Below are positions 1 to 5,227 of a stretch of 5,227 bases of DNA, piece after piece. The position numbers and the translations under genes are program-made. Numbering within the stretch: position 1 is the stretch's first letter; each line of letters begins with the position of its first letter. Below the pieces are notes generated by a model, which had not been told where the DNA came from, made no database searches, and worked only from the letters and a program-made list of their open reading frames with translations. Source of the stretch: Evtepia sp. (lineage in GTDB: Bacteria; Bacillota; Clostridia; Oscillospirales; Oscillospiraceae); the NCBI GenBank assembly GCA_029256465.1, contig JAQSXW010000071.1, positions 1-5,227 of the forward strand, in the 5' to 3' direction.

Positions 1-551
1 CGGAGAGATTCCATATCGTAGGGCTGAAAGTCCCAAATGGAAAAAGCAAGCTCTGCAAAGAGCGGTGCCGCGGAAAGGACACCAGCCAGTGCCCACAGAC
101 GCTTTGATAACTGAATGGGGCGCTCTGGTGAAATCATGCGGTGCACCAACAAGAAGATCACGAACCACATCGCAAGCTTCAGTAGACACGAGAGGTAATG
201 GTTACTCGATGCTTCGCCACCGACCCATTCCTTAGAGGAATCCACCATCATGTTCCAAGCAATGAGCACTTCAAAAAACACCATTCCGGTTACAAGGCGC
301 GAAAGTGCTGTCCCACCATAGCAAAAAAGAAACGTCATCAGAAACGGCAATAGTAAGAAAAGTGGGTTGGCATCTCCAATCCATGTAGGCATGGTGAGGG
401 TAATGGCAAACAGGAAATAGGGGATGACTTTCCTCAGCCTTCCAGTCCCTTCCGGCAAAAAGCGGCTGACGGTTTTTCCCATCAGCGTACCGCCCAGAAC
501 GGATAAACAGATAAAAAGAAACAACGAGAGTATGGATAACAATATCTGCAT
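1..551 (-). CDS. Polytopic membrane sensor, N-terminal part of a probable AgrC/GHKL-type histidine kinase (cut by left edge)
   Basis: This minus-strand frame starts at ATG 549-551 and stays open for 183 codons to the window edge, so the 3' part is missing. It begins MQILLSILSLFLFICLSVLG and is strongly hydrophobic. About six membrane segments are visible near residues 2-24, 41-58, 62-82, 84-104, 119-139 and 152-175, joined by short loops. Such a compact six-segment N-terminus is the layout of AgrC-like sensor kinases, in which a cytoplasmic dimerisation and GHKL ATPase region follows. That catalytic part lies outside the window, so the kinase call rests on topology and position: it starts 8 bases after the stop of a LytTR response regulator on the same strand. 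The start is supported by GAGG six bases upstream, overlapping the regulator's end, which suggests co-translation. Its likely role is to sense an extracellular ligand and phosphorylate that regulator. A different membrane protein cannot be excluded. Confidence 0.75.
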   Translation of the reverse strand, partial: MQILLSILSLFLFICLSVLGGTLMGKTVSRFLPEGTGRLRKVIPYFLFAITLTMPTWIGDANPLFLLLPFLMTFLFCYGGTALSRLVTGMVFFEVLIAWNMMVDSSKEWVGGEASSNHYLSCLLKLAMWFVIFLLVHRMISPERPIQLSKRLWALAGVLSAAPLFAELAFSIWDFQPYDMESL

Positions 552-559
552 GTCAATCC

Positions 560-1267
560 TCACTCTAGTATGGCCTTGGTCAGCGCCAGTAACGCCGCCG
601 ACTGATAAGACCGACTGATCGGCAACGCTTTCGAGGCTATGACCACTTCTGTCGTTTCCATACGTTCCACTGCTGCTGCATGAATGAGATAACGCTGATG
701 AATACGGACAAACGGAGAGCCAACTGCCTCTGCAACCTCATCTAGCTTGCCATAGAACTGATAGGTGCGGGTAGGCGTGACACAGACAACCTGCCTGCGA
801 TCGGAATAGAAGTAAAGGATCTCTTTCTTTGGAATGCGGTAAGTGACCTCACCGCTGTGGCAGATAAAGAACTGCGGTGCAAGTTTATGTAGCGCCGCTA
901 GGGCACGTGTCAGCACATCGGAAAGCTGCTGTGGTTTCGGTGGTTTGATCAGATACCCCAGTGCACCCACGGAATACCCATCAAAAACGTAATCCGGATA
1001 TCCGGTGACGAATACCAGCTGCAAACCATCGTCACCTCTTCTAAGCTCTTTTGCTGTTTCCATGCCGCTTAGCCCATTCATTTCAATATCCAAGAAAACG
1101 AGATCCAGTTCCCCACTGTGTTTTTGGAGCCAACTAATCAGTCCTTCCCCAGACGAAAACTCAAAAACCTGATGCTCTATGCTGCGCGCTTCCAAAATGC
1201 GTTCGATTGCGGCACAAAGCAGCAAGCGTTGATCATAAACATCGTCGCAGATGCCGATCCGAAGCAT
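560..1267 (-). CDS. LytTR-family response regulator (AgrA/VirR-like)
   Basis: This is a 235-residue two-domain transcription regulator, a normal length for the family. The receiver domain (residues 1-120) has the acidic pair D8/D9 (ICDD), the phospho-acceptor D60 in LVFLDIEMNGLSG, the switch T88 (FVTGY) and the conserved K108 (LIKPP). The C-terminal part (about 133-233) has the LytTR DNA-binding pattern: GEVTYRIPKKEILYFYS near 139-155, then FVRIHQRYLIH near 186-196. LytTR proteins bind pairs of short direct repeats about two helical turns apart. ATG 1265-1267 is preceded at nine bases by GAGGGGGG (1277-1284). An ATG seven bases upstream is in another frame. The gene heads an operon with the sensor gene downstream (8-base gap) and is divergent from the ABC transporter operon. 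It is inferred to control that operon and perhaps itself through the shared 265-base region. All key receiver residues are intact, so it is predicted to be functional. Confidence 0.93.
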   Translation of the reverse strand: MLRIGICDDVYDQRLLLCAAIERILEARSIEHQVFEFSSGEGLISWLQKHSGELDLVFLDIEMNGLSGMETAKELRRGDDGLQLVFVTGYPDYVFDGYSVGALGYLIKPPKPQQLSDVLTRALAALHKLAPQFFICHSGEVTYRIPKKEILYFYSDRRQVVCVTPTRTYQFYGKLDEVAEAVGSPFVRIHQRYLIHAAAVERMETTEVVIASKALPISRSYQSAALLALTKAILE

Positions 1268-1276
1268 AAAACATGA

Positions 1277-1284
1277 CCCCCCTC
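1277..1284 (-). promoter_or_regulatory. Ribosome binding site of the LytTR regulator gene
   Basis: On the minus strand this reads GAGGGGGG, a purine-rich site nine bases before ATG 1265-1267. It decides between that ATG and the out-of-frame ATG seven bases upstream, which lies only two bases from the site. Confidence 0.65.
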
Positions 1285-1304
1285 ATCCAAGTTTTCTCAT
1301 TCCT

Positions 1305-1333
1305 ATTGTAGCACATCGTGCCAAAGTCACCAA
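1305..1333 (-). promoter_or_regulatory. Probable promoter of the regulator-sensor operon
   Basis: On the minus strand a TTGGTG -35 (1328-1333) is separated by 17 bases from a TACAAT -10 (1305-1310). The -10 is preceded by TGC, giving the extended form TGCTACAAT. Transcription would start near 1298 and leave a leader of about 30 bases before the regulator's start codon. The -10 is a five-of-six match and the -35 is weaker, which would suit a basal promoter that the regulator can boost. Confidence 0.65.
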
Positions 1334-1340
1334 ACCAAAC

Positions 1341-1367
1341 TTGACGGCAAAACGGTTAATTTTGACA
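1341..1367. promoter_or_regulatory. Direct repeat pair with 21-base period, candidate LytTR operator 1
   Basis: TTGAC occurs at 1341-1345 and again at 1362-1366, exactly 21 bases apart, or two turns of the helix. LytTR regulators such as AgrA typically bind two repeats of about 9 bases with a spacer of about 12, the same periodicity. The shared TGAC core ends 8 bases from the -35 of the regulator's own promoter. Binding is inferred from spacing and position only. The core does not match the published AgrA consensus closely, and the second copy (TTGACA) could instead be a -35 element. Confidence 0.4.
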
Positions 1368-1390
1368 ACCCAAATTCCATCTCTTTCAAA

Positions 1391-1418
1391 CATGACAAAA
1401 AACATGCAATTCATGACA
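1391..1418. promoter_or_regulatory. Direct repeat pair with 21-base period, candidate LytTR operator 2
   Basis: CATGACA occurs exactly at 1391-1397 and 1412-1418, again 21 bases apart. It shares the TGAC core with the TTGAC pair to its left. The four cores start at 1342, 1363, 1393 and 1414, so they lie on about the same face of the DNA. This pair is nearer the ABC operon and is the better candidate for a site that activates the transporter. Confidence 0.45.
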
Positions 1419-1425
1419 GGACTGT

Positions 1426-1454
1426 TTGCATGCAGTGCTCCAGCAAAGTAAGGT
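1426..1454 (+). promoter_or_regulatory. Weak candidate promoter of the ABC transporter operon
   Basis: TTGCAT (1426-1431) is followed after 17 bases by TAAGGT (1449-1454). The -10 keeps only its first, second and last consensus positions, as might be expected of a promoter that needs an activator. It begins 8 bases past the TGAC core of the CATGACA pair. The leader would start near 1461, just before the hairpin at 1464. An alternative is TTGACA (1362-1367) with TTCAAA (1385-1390), also 17 bases apart but with a poor -10. Neither is secure. Confidence 0.25.
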
Positions 1455-1463
1455 AAAAGTATC

Positions 1464-1499
1464 GGCAGCGATTGCATCCATCCTGTGACATACGCTGCC
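1464..1499 (+). repeat. Inverted repeat, possible leader hairpin of the ABC operon
   Basis: GGCAGCG (1464-1470) and CGCTGCC (1493-1499) form a perfect seven-base-pair, GC-rich stem around a 22-base loop. It ends 33 bases before the ATPase start codon. The nearest T run (1511-1515) is 11 bases beyond the stem, too far for a standard intrinsic terminator. It could be an RNA leader structure or a protein-binding palindrome. Confidence 0.4.
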
Positions 1500-1520
1500 A
1501 TGAACATTGCTTTTTAGGAA

Positions 1521-1527
1521 AGGAAGG
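1521..1527 (+). promoter_or_regulatory. Ribosome binding site of the ABC ATPase gene
   Basis: AGGAAGG lies five bases before ATG 1533-1535 and fixes the start codon. Its GGAAGG core is flanked by GGAAA (1517-1521) and TTTCC (1528-1532), so it could be displayed in the loop of a short hairpin. Confidence 0.7.
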
Positions 1528-1532
1528 TTTCC

Positions 1533-2285
1533 ATGCTAACCGTCAAGAATCTCATAAAGTCCTACAAATCCGGAAAAACGACCTACGAAGTGCTCAAGGG
1601 GGTTTCTCTCCGAATCGAGCAAGGAGAGTTCGTTGCTGTCATGGGTTCGTCCGGCTCTGGTAAGACAACACTTCTCAATTGTATCTCTTGCTACATCCCA
1701 CCTGATAGCGGTGAAATAGGGCTGGGTGATACGGAACTGACCACCTTAGACGAAGCCCAGTTAGCCGAAGTCCGCAACCAAAAACTTGGGTTTGTCTTTC
1801 AAGACTTCCTACTTTTGGACGGTCTTTCCGTGAGGGATAACATTATGCTACCCCGTATTATCGCTGGTAAGGTTGGCCCTGAAATGGAGCGCGCTGCCGA
1901 TCGGCTGTGCGAGGTGTTTGGGATTTCGCACATCAGATCAAAATTCCCTGCTGAGATTTCCGGCGGCGAAAAACAACGCACTGCCGTCGCCCGTGCTCTC
2001 ATCAATGATCCCTTGCTTATTTTGGCCGACGAGCCAACAGGAAACTTAGACTCGAAATCTGCGCGTGCGGTCATCGATTCCTTTCGTCAGGCCAAGGAAA
2101 ACTTAGATGCCACGATTTTTATGGTAACGCATGACTCCTTTGCCGCCTCCTTCTGCGACCGTGTCATTATCCTACGCGACGGTGTGGTTTGGCGCGAGCA
2201 ATCTCGCGGCAAACTAGAGCGCAGAGCATTTCAGGATGAACTGCTTTCTGCCATTCGTGAAATGGGCGAGGTGACTGAAAAGTGA
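1533..2285 (+). CDS. BceA-type ABC transporter ATPase (peptide antibiotic resistance family)
   Basis: This 250-residue cytoplasmic nucleotide-binding subunit hydrolyses ATP to drive the adjacent FtsX-type permease. All catalytic motifs are intact: Walker [10 protein letters not shown] (38-46), Q-loop Q90 (FVFQDF), signature ISGGEKQR (142-149), Walker B LLILADEP with catalytic E167, D-loop NLDS (171-174) and switch H200 (VTHD). The close match to MacB/LolD/BceA sequences, including [10 protein letters not shown] and [14 protein letters not shown], places it in the family that works with FtsX-like permeases rather than with ordinary importers. The tail after residue 220 is charged, as in BceA-like proteins. 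The stop overlaps the permease GTG by four bases (GTGA), so the two are coupled. The gene diverges from a LytTR regulator across a 265-base control region. Bacitracin- or lantibiotic-type defence is the family role; the actual substrate is unknown. Confidence 0.95.
   Translation: MLTVKNLIKSYKSGKTTYEVLKGVSLRIEQGEFVAVMGSSGSGKTTLLNCISCYIPPDSGEIGLGDTELTTLDEAQLAEVRNQKLGFVFQDFLLLDGLSVRDNIMLPRIIAGKVGPEMERAADRLCEVFGISHIRSKFPAEISGGEKQRTAVARALINDPLLILADEPTGNLDSKSARAVIDSFRQAKENLDATIFMVTHDSFAASFCDRVIILRDGVVWREQSRGKLERRAFQDELLSAIREMGEVTEK
2268..2274 (+). promoter_or_regulatory. Ribosome binding site that sets the permease GTG start
   Basis: GAGGTGA, a strong match to the anti-Shine-Dalgarno sequence, lies inside the last codons of the ATPase gene, seven bases before GTG 2282-2284. 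It supports GTG as the start and argues for coupled translation through the GTGA overlap. The next in-frame ATG in the permease is at codon 39, inside the first membrane segment, which would be too late. Confidence 0.7.
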
Positions 2286-4402
2286 CTACCTTTTCCGAAG
2301 TGTACGCCTCTTTGCGAAAAAAAAACCGCGGACAGTATGCACTCTTATCCGGCTGCTGCTTCTTTTCCGTTCTTCTGATTACGGCCTACGTTTCCATGAT
2401 GCGGTCAAGCACAGTGCTTTCTGTGCTACCTGAGGGTGGTGATTCCCGCAAACAGGTCATGATGATTTTTGTGCTGGCAGTGATTGGCTGCGGTGTTTTT
2501 ACCACCTATGCCTCCAGTTTGTTCTTTCGCTATAAATCCCGGGAAACAGGAATCTACCTGGCACTTGGTGCGTCAAAAAAGCAAATCCGAACGGAACTGC
2601 GCCGGGAAGTGGCGTTGATTTCTTTTGGTTCCTGCGCACTCGGTGCAGCTTTAGGCACACCTCTGGCTTGGCTCATTTGGCGTTTATTCCAGCTTTTCAT
2701 TGTAGACACAAGCGAGATGGCGCTCTCCTTTGACAGGGAGGCCTATTTATTTGCACTCTCTTTTTCAGCCTTTGTCATCGTCATGCTATTTTGGATGCTT
2801 TCCCGCTTTGTTCGCCGTACCAATATCATTGATATCGTGAGTGAAAGCAGAAAGTCAGAACCATTCCGCCATGTACCACGCTGGTACGGTCCCGTTGGCA
2901 TTCTCTTACTGATTGCGGGCGCCCTTCTCGGTTACCTCACCCCCTCCTTCTGTGTTTTGGTGCTTCACTGGTATCCACCAGAAGGATTGACCGCCATTAT
3001 GTATCTCCCAGCCTTCTTTGGGATTTACATGATTCTGCTGCATACGGTAGTCCATGGCTTTTCCAAAAACCGCTATAAGCACATCATTACAAGCAGCATG
3101 ATGAAGTTTCAAGGGAGACAGACGGTACGAAATATGCTCATCATCACAGTGCTCATTGCAGGTGCTTACTTTGCCTCCTTCTATACGCCGATGCTGGGAA
3201 CCAGCGCTCTGATGGAAATTGATGCTCGCAACGTGGATTATGCCTTTCATTACCGCGCCGATCAAAACATGATCACACAGAGCGAAATCAGTGAAATGGC
3301 AAAGGATTTTGGCGTGACCATTACAAGCTTCACTTCCCAGCCTGCTGTCATTCTTGGTGTTGACGGAATGGAACACATTGAACAAAAAAGTCGGCTAGGT
3401 GAGACCTATACCAAAGAGTACCGGGAGCTTCTTTGCAGCGATACCTTCCTTTCAGAAAGCGCGTACAATGCCTTAACAGGAGAGCACGTTGACCTCTTGC
3501 CCGGAACGGTAACCACCGTGTTCGACGACAACGGTAACTCAAATGGCATGGTTGATAATGAAGTGCACCTCATTACCAATGCCATAACTGGACAGACGCT
3601 TTCCGTCACACCGGTAGAACCAGTGCTCTGTAACAGCATGCTATTTGGTCGCCGGGTTTTGGATGATGGGGACTACAAAAAGATGAGCTACGGCCTCACA
3701 AACGAGTGGCAAGAAACGCAAGTCTTTTTCAATGTAGAAACTGTCTCAAAAACCTACCCCTTTGCAAAGCAGTTATTTCATGAAATTGTTTCCCGTTCCG
3801 GCCCTGAGGTCGAAGTATACGATGCATGGGACCCAATCGCGCAAATGCGTGCTGACAAAAACGGTAAGCCCTATGAACTCAGTAACGAAAATCTCGAAGC
3901 AAATGGGTTTGAGAGAATCGAATATGAAAAGAAAGATTCCTCCGAATTTCGTCTTTATTGGAAGTACATGCCCCAGTTTCGTGTCCTGGACAAGGCAGAT
4001 TTTGTCCAGACAGTCGCTGTTTTCCTGATGCTCTTTATTTTTATTTCCATCCTTTGTTTTGCAGCAGTCGTTGTCATCCTCTATACCCGCTGTATGACAA
4101 TTGCACTCATGAATGCCCGCGTGTATGACGATTTGAGGCACCTCGGCGCATCAAACAAATATCTTTACCGAGTGGTAAAGGAACAAGTATCTCGCGTTGT
4201 CTTTGTACCTGTACTAACCGGCACCTCCAACATCTACGCGTTTTATCTCCTGATTATGTATTTTAACGACAATGGCAATCTGTCGGTGAATGAGCTGGTC
4301 GGTTTAGGGAACTGCCTTTTGCTGGTTGCTGCGGTTTCTGCTGTGCTCTACGGGATTTATCGAGCAACGCTCCGGCGAGTTTGCCGAGAACTACGACTTT
4401 AA
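2282..4402 (+). CDS. BceB-type FtsX-family ABC transporter permease
   Basis: This 706-residue membrane subunit is the partner of the ATPase encoded just upstream. About ten membrane segments are visible, near residues 19-39, 58-82, 110-138, 154-175, 204-224, 237-258, 284-304, 575-600, 638-660 and 672-694. A large hydrophilic domain (about 305-573) lies between segments 7 and 8. This ten-segment plan with one big external domain after segment 7 is the hallmark of BceB-type permeases. The FtsX core motif is present twice: SLFFRYKSRETGIYLALGAS (79-98) and a second LRHLGASNKYLYRVVKEQ (618-635). B. subtilis BceB is about 646 residues, so this protein is longer, and its external domain of about 270 residues seems to account for the excess. 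In the family that domain contacts the peptide-lipid target and the sensor kinase. The start is GTG with a strong ribosome site, and it overlaps the ATPase stop by four bases. A run of nine A (2317-2325) lies at codons 12-15. Confidence 0.93.
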   Translation: MTTFSEVYASLRKKNRGQYALLSGCCFFSVLLITAYVSMMRSSTVLSVLPEGGDSRKQVMMIFVLAVIGCGVFTTYASSLFFRYKSRETGIYLALGASKKQIRTELRREVALISFGSCALGAALGTPLAWLIWRLFQLFIVDTSEMALSFDREAYLFALSFSAFVIVMLFWMLSRFVRRTNIIDIVSESRKSEPFRHVPRWYGPVGILLLIAGALLGYLTPSFCVLVLHWYPPEGLTAIMYLPAFFGIYMILLHTVVHGFSKNRYKHIITSSMMKFQGRQTVRNMLIITVLIAGAYFASFYTPMLGTSALMEIDARNVDYAFHYRADQNMITQSEISEMAKDFGVTITSFTSQPAVILGVDGMEHIEQKSRLGETYTKEYRELLCSDTFLSESAYNALTGEHVDLLPGTVTTVFDDNGNSNGMVDNEVHLITNAITGQTLSVTPVEPVLCNSMLFGRRVLDDGDYKKMSYGLTNEWQETQVFFNVETVSKTYPFAKQLFHEIVSRSGPEVEVYDAWDPIAQMRADKNGKPYELSNENLEANGFERIEYEKKDSSEFRLYWKYMPQFRVLDKADFVQTVAVFLMLFIFISILCFAAVVVILYTRCMTIALMNARVYDDLRHLGASNKYLYRVVKEQVSRVVFVPVLTGTSNIYAFYLLIMYFNDNGNLSVNELVGLGNCLLLVAAVSAVLYGIYRATLRRVCRELRL

Positions 4403-4445
4403 TGCCTTCATCAGGAACTCAATCATTCCATCAATAGGCATTTTT
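4401..4445 (+). terminator. Weak terminator-like fold after the permease
   Basis: AATGCC (4401-4406, overlapping the stop codon) pairs with GGCATT (4437-4442). Inside it GGAA (4414-4417) pairs with TTCC (4426-4429), leaving a symmetric internal loop of 7 and 7 bases. TTTTT (4441-4445) follows at once. The stem is short and AT-rich at its base, so termination may be partial. Confidence 0.35.
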
Positions 4446-4446
4446 C

Positions 4447-4497
4447 CAAAATTTTTTCAATTTTCGACAAAATTTTACAATTTGTAGCTTTATTTTT
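4447..4497. repeat. AT-rich direct repeat and roughly helix-phased A/T tracts
   Basis: CAAAATTTT occurs at 4447-4455 and 4468-4476, exactly 21 bases apart. CAATTT follows each copy (4458 and 4478). Tracts of A and T start at 4448, 4459, 4469, 4479 and 4489, close to one per helical turn, just upstream of the promoter of the downstream gene. This could be an intrinsically bent UP-type element or a regulator site. Low complexity makes a chance match more likely here than in GC-balanced DNA. Confidence 0.4.
4476..4486. repeat. Small palindrome TACAATTTGTA
   Basis: This is a perfect five-base inverted repeat around a central T. It sits directly upstream of the -35 position of the next gene's promoter, where an operator could lie. 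No regulator can be named from the sequence. Confidence 0.25.
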
Positions 4498-4515
4498 GGA
4501 TATTTATGGTATAAT
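4487..4515 (+). promoter_or_regulatory. Promoter of the downstream membrane sensor gene
   Basis: TATAAT (4510-4515) is a perfect -10 and, with TGG just before it, forms an extended -10 (TGGTATAAT). The -35 position 17 bases upstream (4487-4492, GCTTTA) is poor, which extended -10 promoters tolerate, and AT-rich tracts upstream may help. Transcription would start near 4522 and leave a leader of about 85 bases. The downstream gene therefore probably has its own transcript, separate from the transporter operon. Confidence 0.75.
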
Positions 4516-4606
4516 AAAGGACGGCTTAAAACACGGAACTCCACTCGCATTACAAAAGCGAATATACTTTTCTTCTGCATTACTATTTTTAAGGGAGAAA
4601 ACGTGG

Positions 4607-5227
4607 ATGCTTTACCTTGTTTATATCACACAGGCTGATTTCTTTGCCCTCATTATTTTGGGCATCATTTTTATGAATCACAAGAAAAAGGCGGATCTTA
4701 CCAACACCAGTAACCTAATATTTCTGATGATGGTCGTCCTCAACGCCGTCATGTTACTATTTGATATCATGCTGTATGCCTTGGACGGAGTACCCGGACA
4801 GGCTACGCGTCTGCTTTTTCGTTCGGCTACCTGTCTTTTCTATTGTTTCAGTGCATGGCCTTGCCTGCTTTGGCTTTCCTATGCCGATTACTTCATTCAT
4901 CGTGATCGTAAAAGGCTCAAACGATATGCTCTCCCCGCGGCGGTACCTGCAATTGCACTTACACTTCTTTCCATAGCGAACCTATTTAGGGGTGGGCTCA
5001 TATTCAATGTCGGCCCTGACAATATTTATCATCGCGGTCCACTCTTTTTCATCGTTCCAATGATTTGTTATCTCTATCTTTTCTACACAGCAATTCTTAT
5101 TCTTCGTAGCCGGAAGCAGCTTCGGCATGTCGACTTTCTCGCCTTGATGCTGGTTGGCATTCCTCCCATCCTTGCCAGTTTCTTACAGATGCTGTTTTGT
5201 GGAATTACCCCTATATGGCCCTCACTG
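4607..5227 (+). CDS. Multi-segment membrane sensor, N-terminal part of a probable GGDEF-type signalling protein (cut by right edge)
   Basis: This frame starts at ATG 4607-4609 and is open for 207 codons to the window end. GGGAG (4593-4597) lies nine bases upstream. A GTG at 4603 is out of frame and stops after 11 codons. The product begins MLYLVYITQADFFALIILGI. About six to seven membrane segments are seen near residues 10-23, 36-58, 68-95, 108-126, 146-166 and 177-197. The pattern of FDIMLYALDG near 52-61, then YADYFIH near 92-98, then NVGPDNIYHRGPLFF near 134-148, resembles the N-terminal membrane sensors of clostridial diguanylate cyclases, whose cytoplasmic GGDEF domain follows. That domain is outside the window, so the output could instead be a histidine kinase, an HD-type phosphodiesterase or another module. 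Two basic loops (HKKK at 25-28 and RDRKRLKR at 99-106) would face the cytoplasm. The gene has its own extended -10 promoter and no visible tie to the transporter beyond adjacency. Confidence 0.6.
   Translation, partial: MLYLVYITQADFFALIILGIIFMNHKKKADLTNTSNLIFLMMVVLNAVMLLFDIMLYALDGVPGQATRLLFRSATCLFYCFSAWPCLLWLSYADYFIHRDRKRLKRYALPAAVPAIALTLLSIANLFRGGLIFNVGPDNIYHRGPLFFIVPMICYLYLFYTAILILRSRKQLRHVDFLALMLVGIPPILASFLQMLFCGITPIWPSL

Noticed and set aside
1428..1433. GCATGC palindrome in the control region
   Set aside because: Six bases is too short to mean much, and CATG occurs often in this stretch.
1283..1507. A 74-codon minus-strand frame across the divergent control region
   Set aside because: No ribosome site precedes its ATG at 1505-1507. 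It runs through the regulator's promoter and all the repeats, and the product has no recognisable pattern.
1500..1517. A five-codon leader frame (MNIAF) before the ATPase gene
   Set aside because: It has no ribosome site of its own, and a five-codon frame is expected by chance. There is no run of one amino acid to suggest attenuation.
2906..3385. A 159-codon minus-strand frame inside the permease gene
   Set aside because: It is the antisense shadow of a well-supported membrane protein gene. It has no ribosome site or recognisable domain and is rich in His, Cys and Asn in the manner of out-of-frame translations.
3773..4141. A 122-codon minus-strand frame inside the permease gene
   Set aside because: It is an antisense shadow with no motifs, lying opposite the external domain and membrane segment 8 of the permease.
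4603..4605. GTG as the start of the downstream sensor gene
   Set aside because: That frame ends at a TGA after 11 codons. The ATG at 4607 gives the long membrane protein with a well-spaced ribosome site.
4522..4606. A c-di-GMP riboswitch in the 85-base leader of the putative diguanylate cyclase
   Set aside because: The characteristic GEMM core elements were not found. Only a four-base stem TCGC/GCGA (4545-4561) was seen, too small to support a riboswitch.

Overview
The window looks like a chromosomal accessory region of a low-to-mid GC Gram-positive, most likely a Clostridia member of the Lachnospiraceae/Oscillospiraceae sort. The reasons are strong AGGAGG-type ribosome sites, a LytTR regulator next to an AgrC-like polytopic sensor, a BceAB-type transporter, and a clostridial-style multi-membrane-segment sensor protein. 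The taxon is inferred from gene style only. TGA is used as a stop, so the code is standard (table 11).

Layout. On the minus strand, a LytTR response regulator (560-1267) is followed after 8 bases by the N-terminal membrane part of a polytopic sensor protein (1-551, cut by the left edge), very probably the partner histidine kinase. A 265-base divergent control region (1268-1532) holds a good promoter for the regulator, two pairs of direct repeats with a 21-base period, and a leader hairpin for the plus-strand genes. On the plus strand, an ABC ATPase (1533-2285) and a 706-residue FtsX/BceB-type permease (2282-4402, GTG start) overlap by four bases and form an operon. A 204-base gap (4403-4606) carries a weak terminator-like fold, AT-rich repeats and a TGGTATAAT extended -10. 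It leads into the N-terminal membrane sensor of a further plus-strand gene (4607 to the right edge), probably a diguanylate cyclase or similar signalling protein whose output domain lies outside the window.

How they fit together. The likely unit is a self-contained sensing-and-defence module. A membrane kinase detects an extracellular signal and phosphorylates the LytTR regulator at D60. The regulator binds repeats in the shared divergent region and switches on the BceAB-type transporter, which in this family protects against peptide antibiotics that target lipid II cycle intermediates. The unusual point is the pairing. Classical BceAB modules use an OmpR-family regulator with a short two-segment BceS kinase, whereas here the transporter sits beside a LytTR/AgrC-type pair. 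The substrate and the regulatory link are inferred, not shown by the sequence. No CRISPR array, insertion sequence, tRNA or rRNA was seen.
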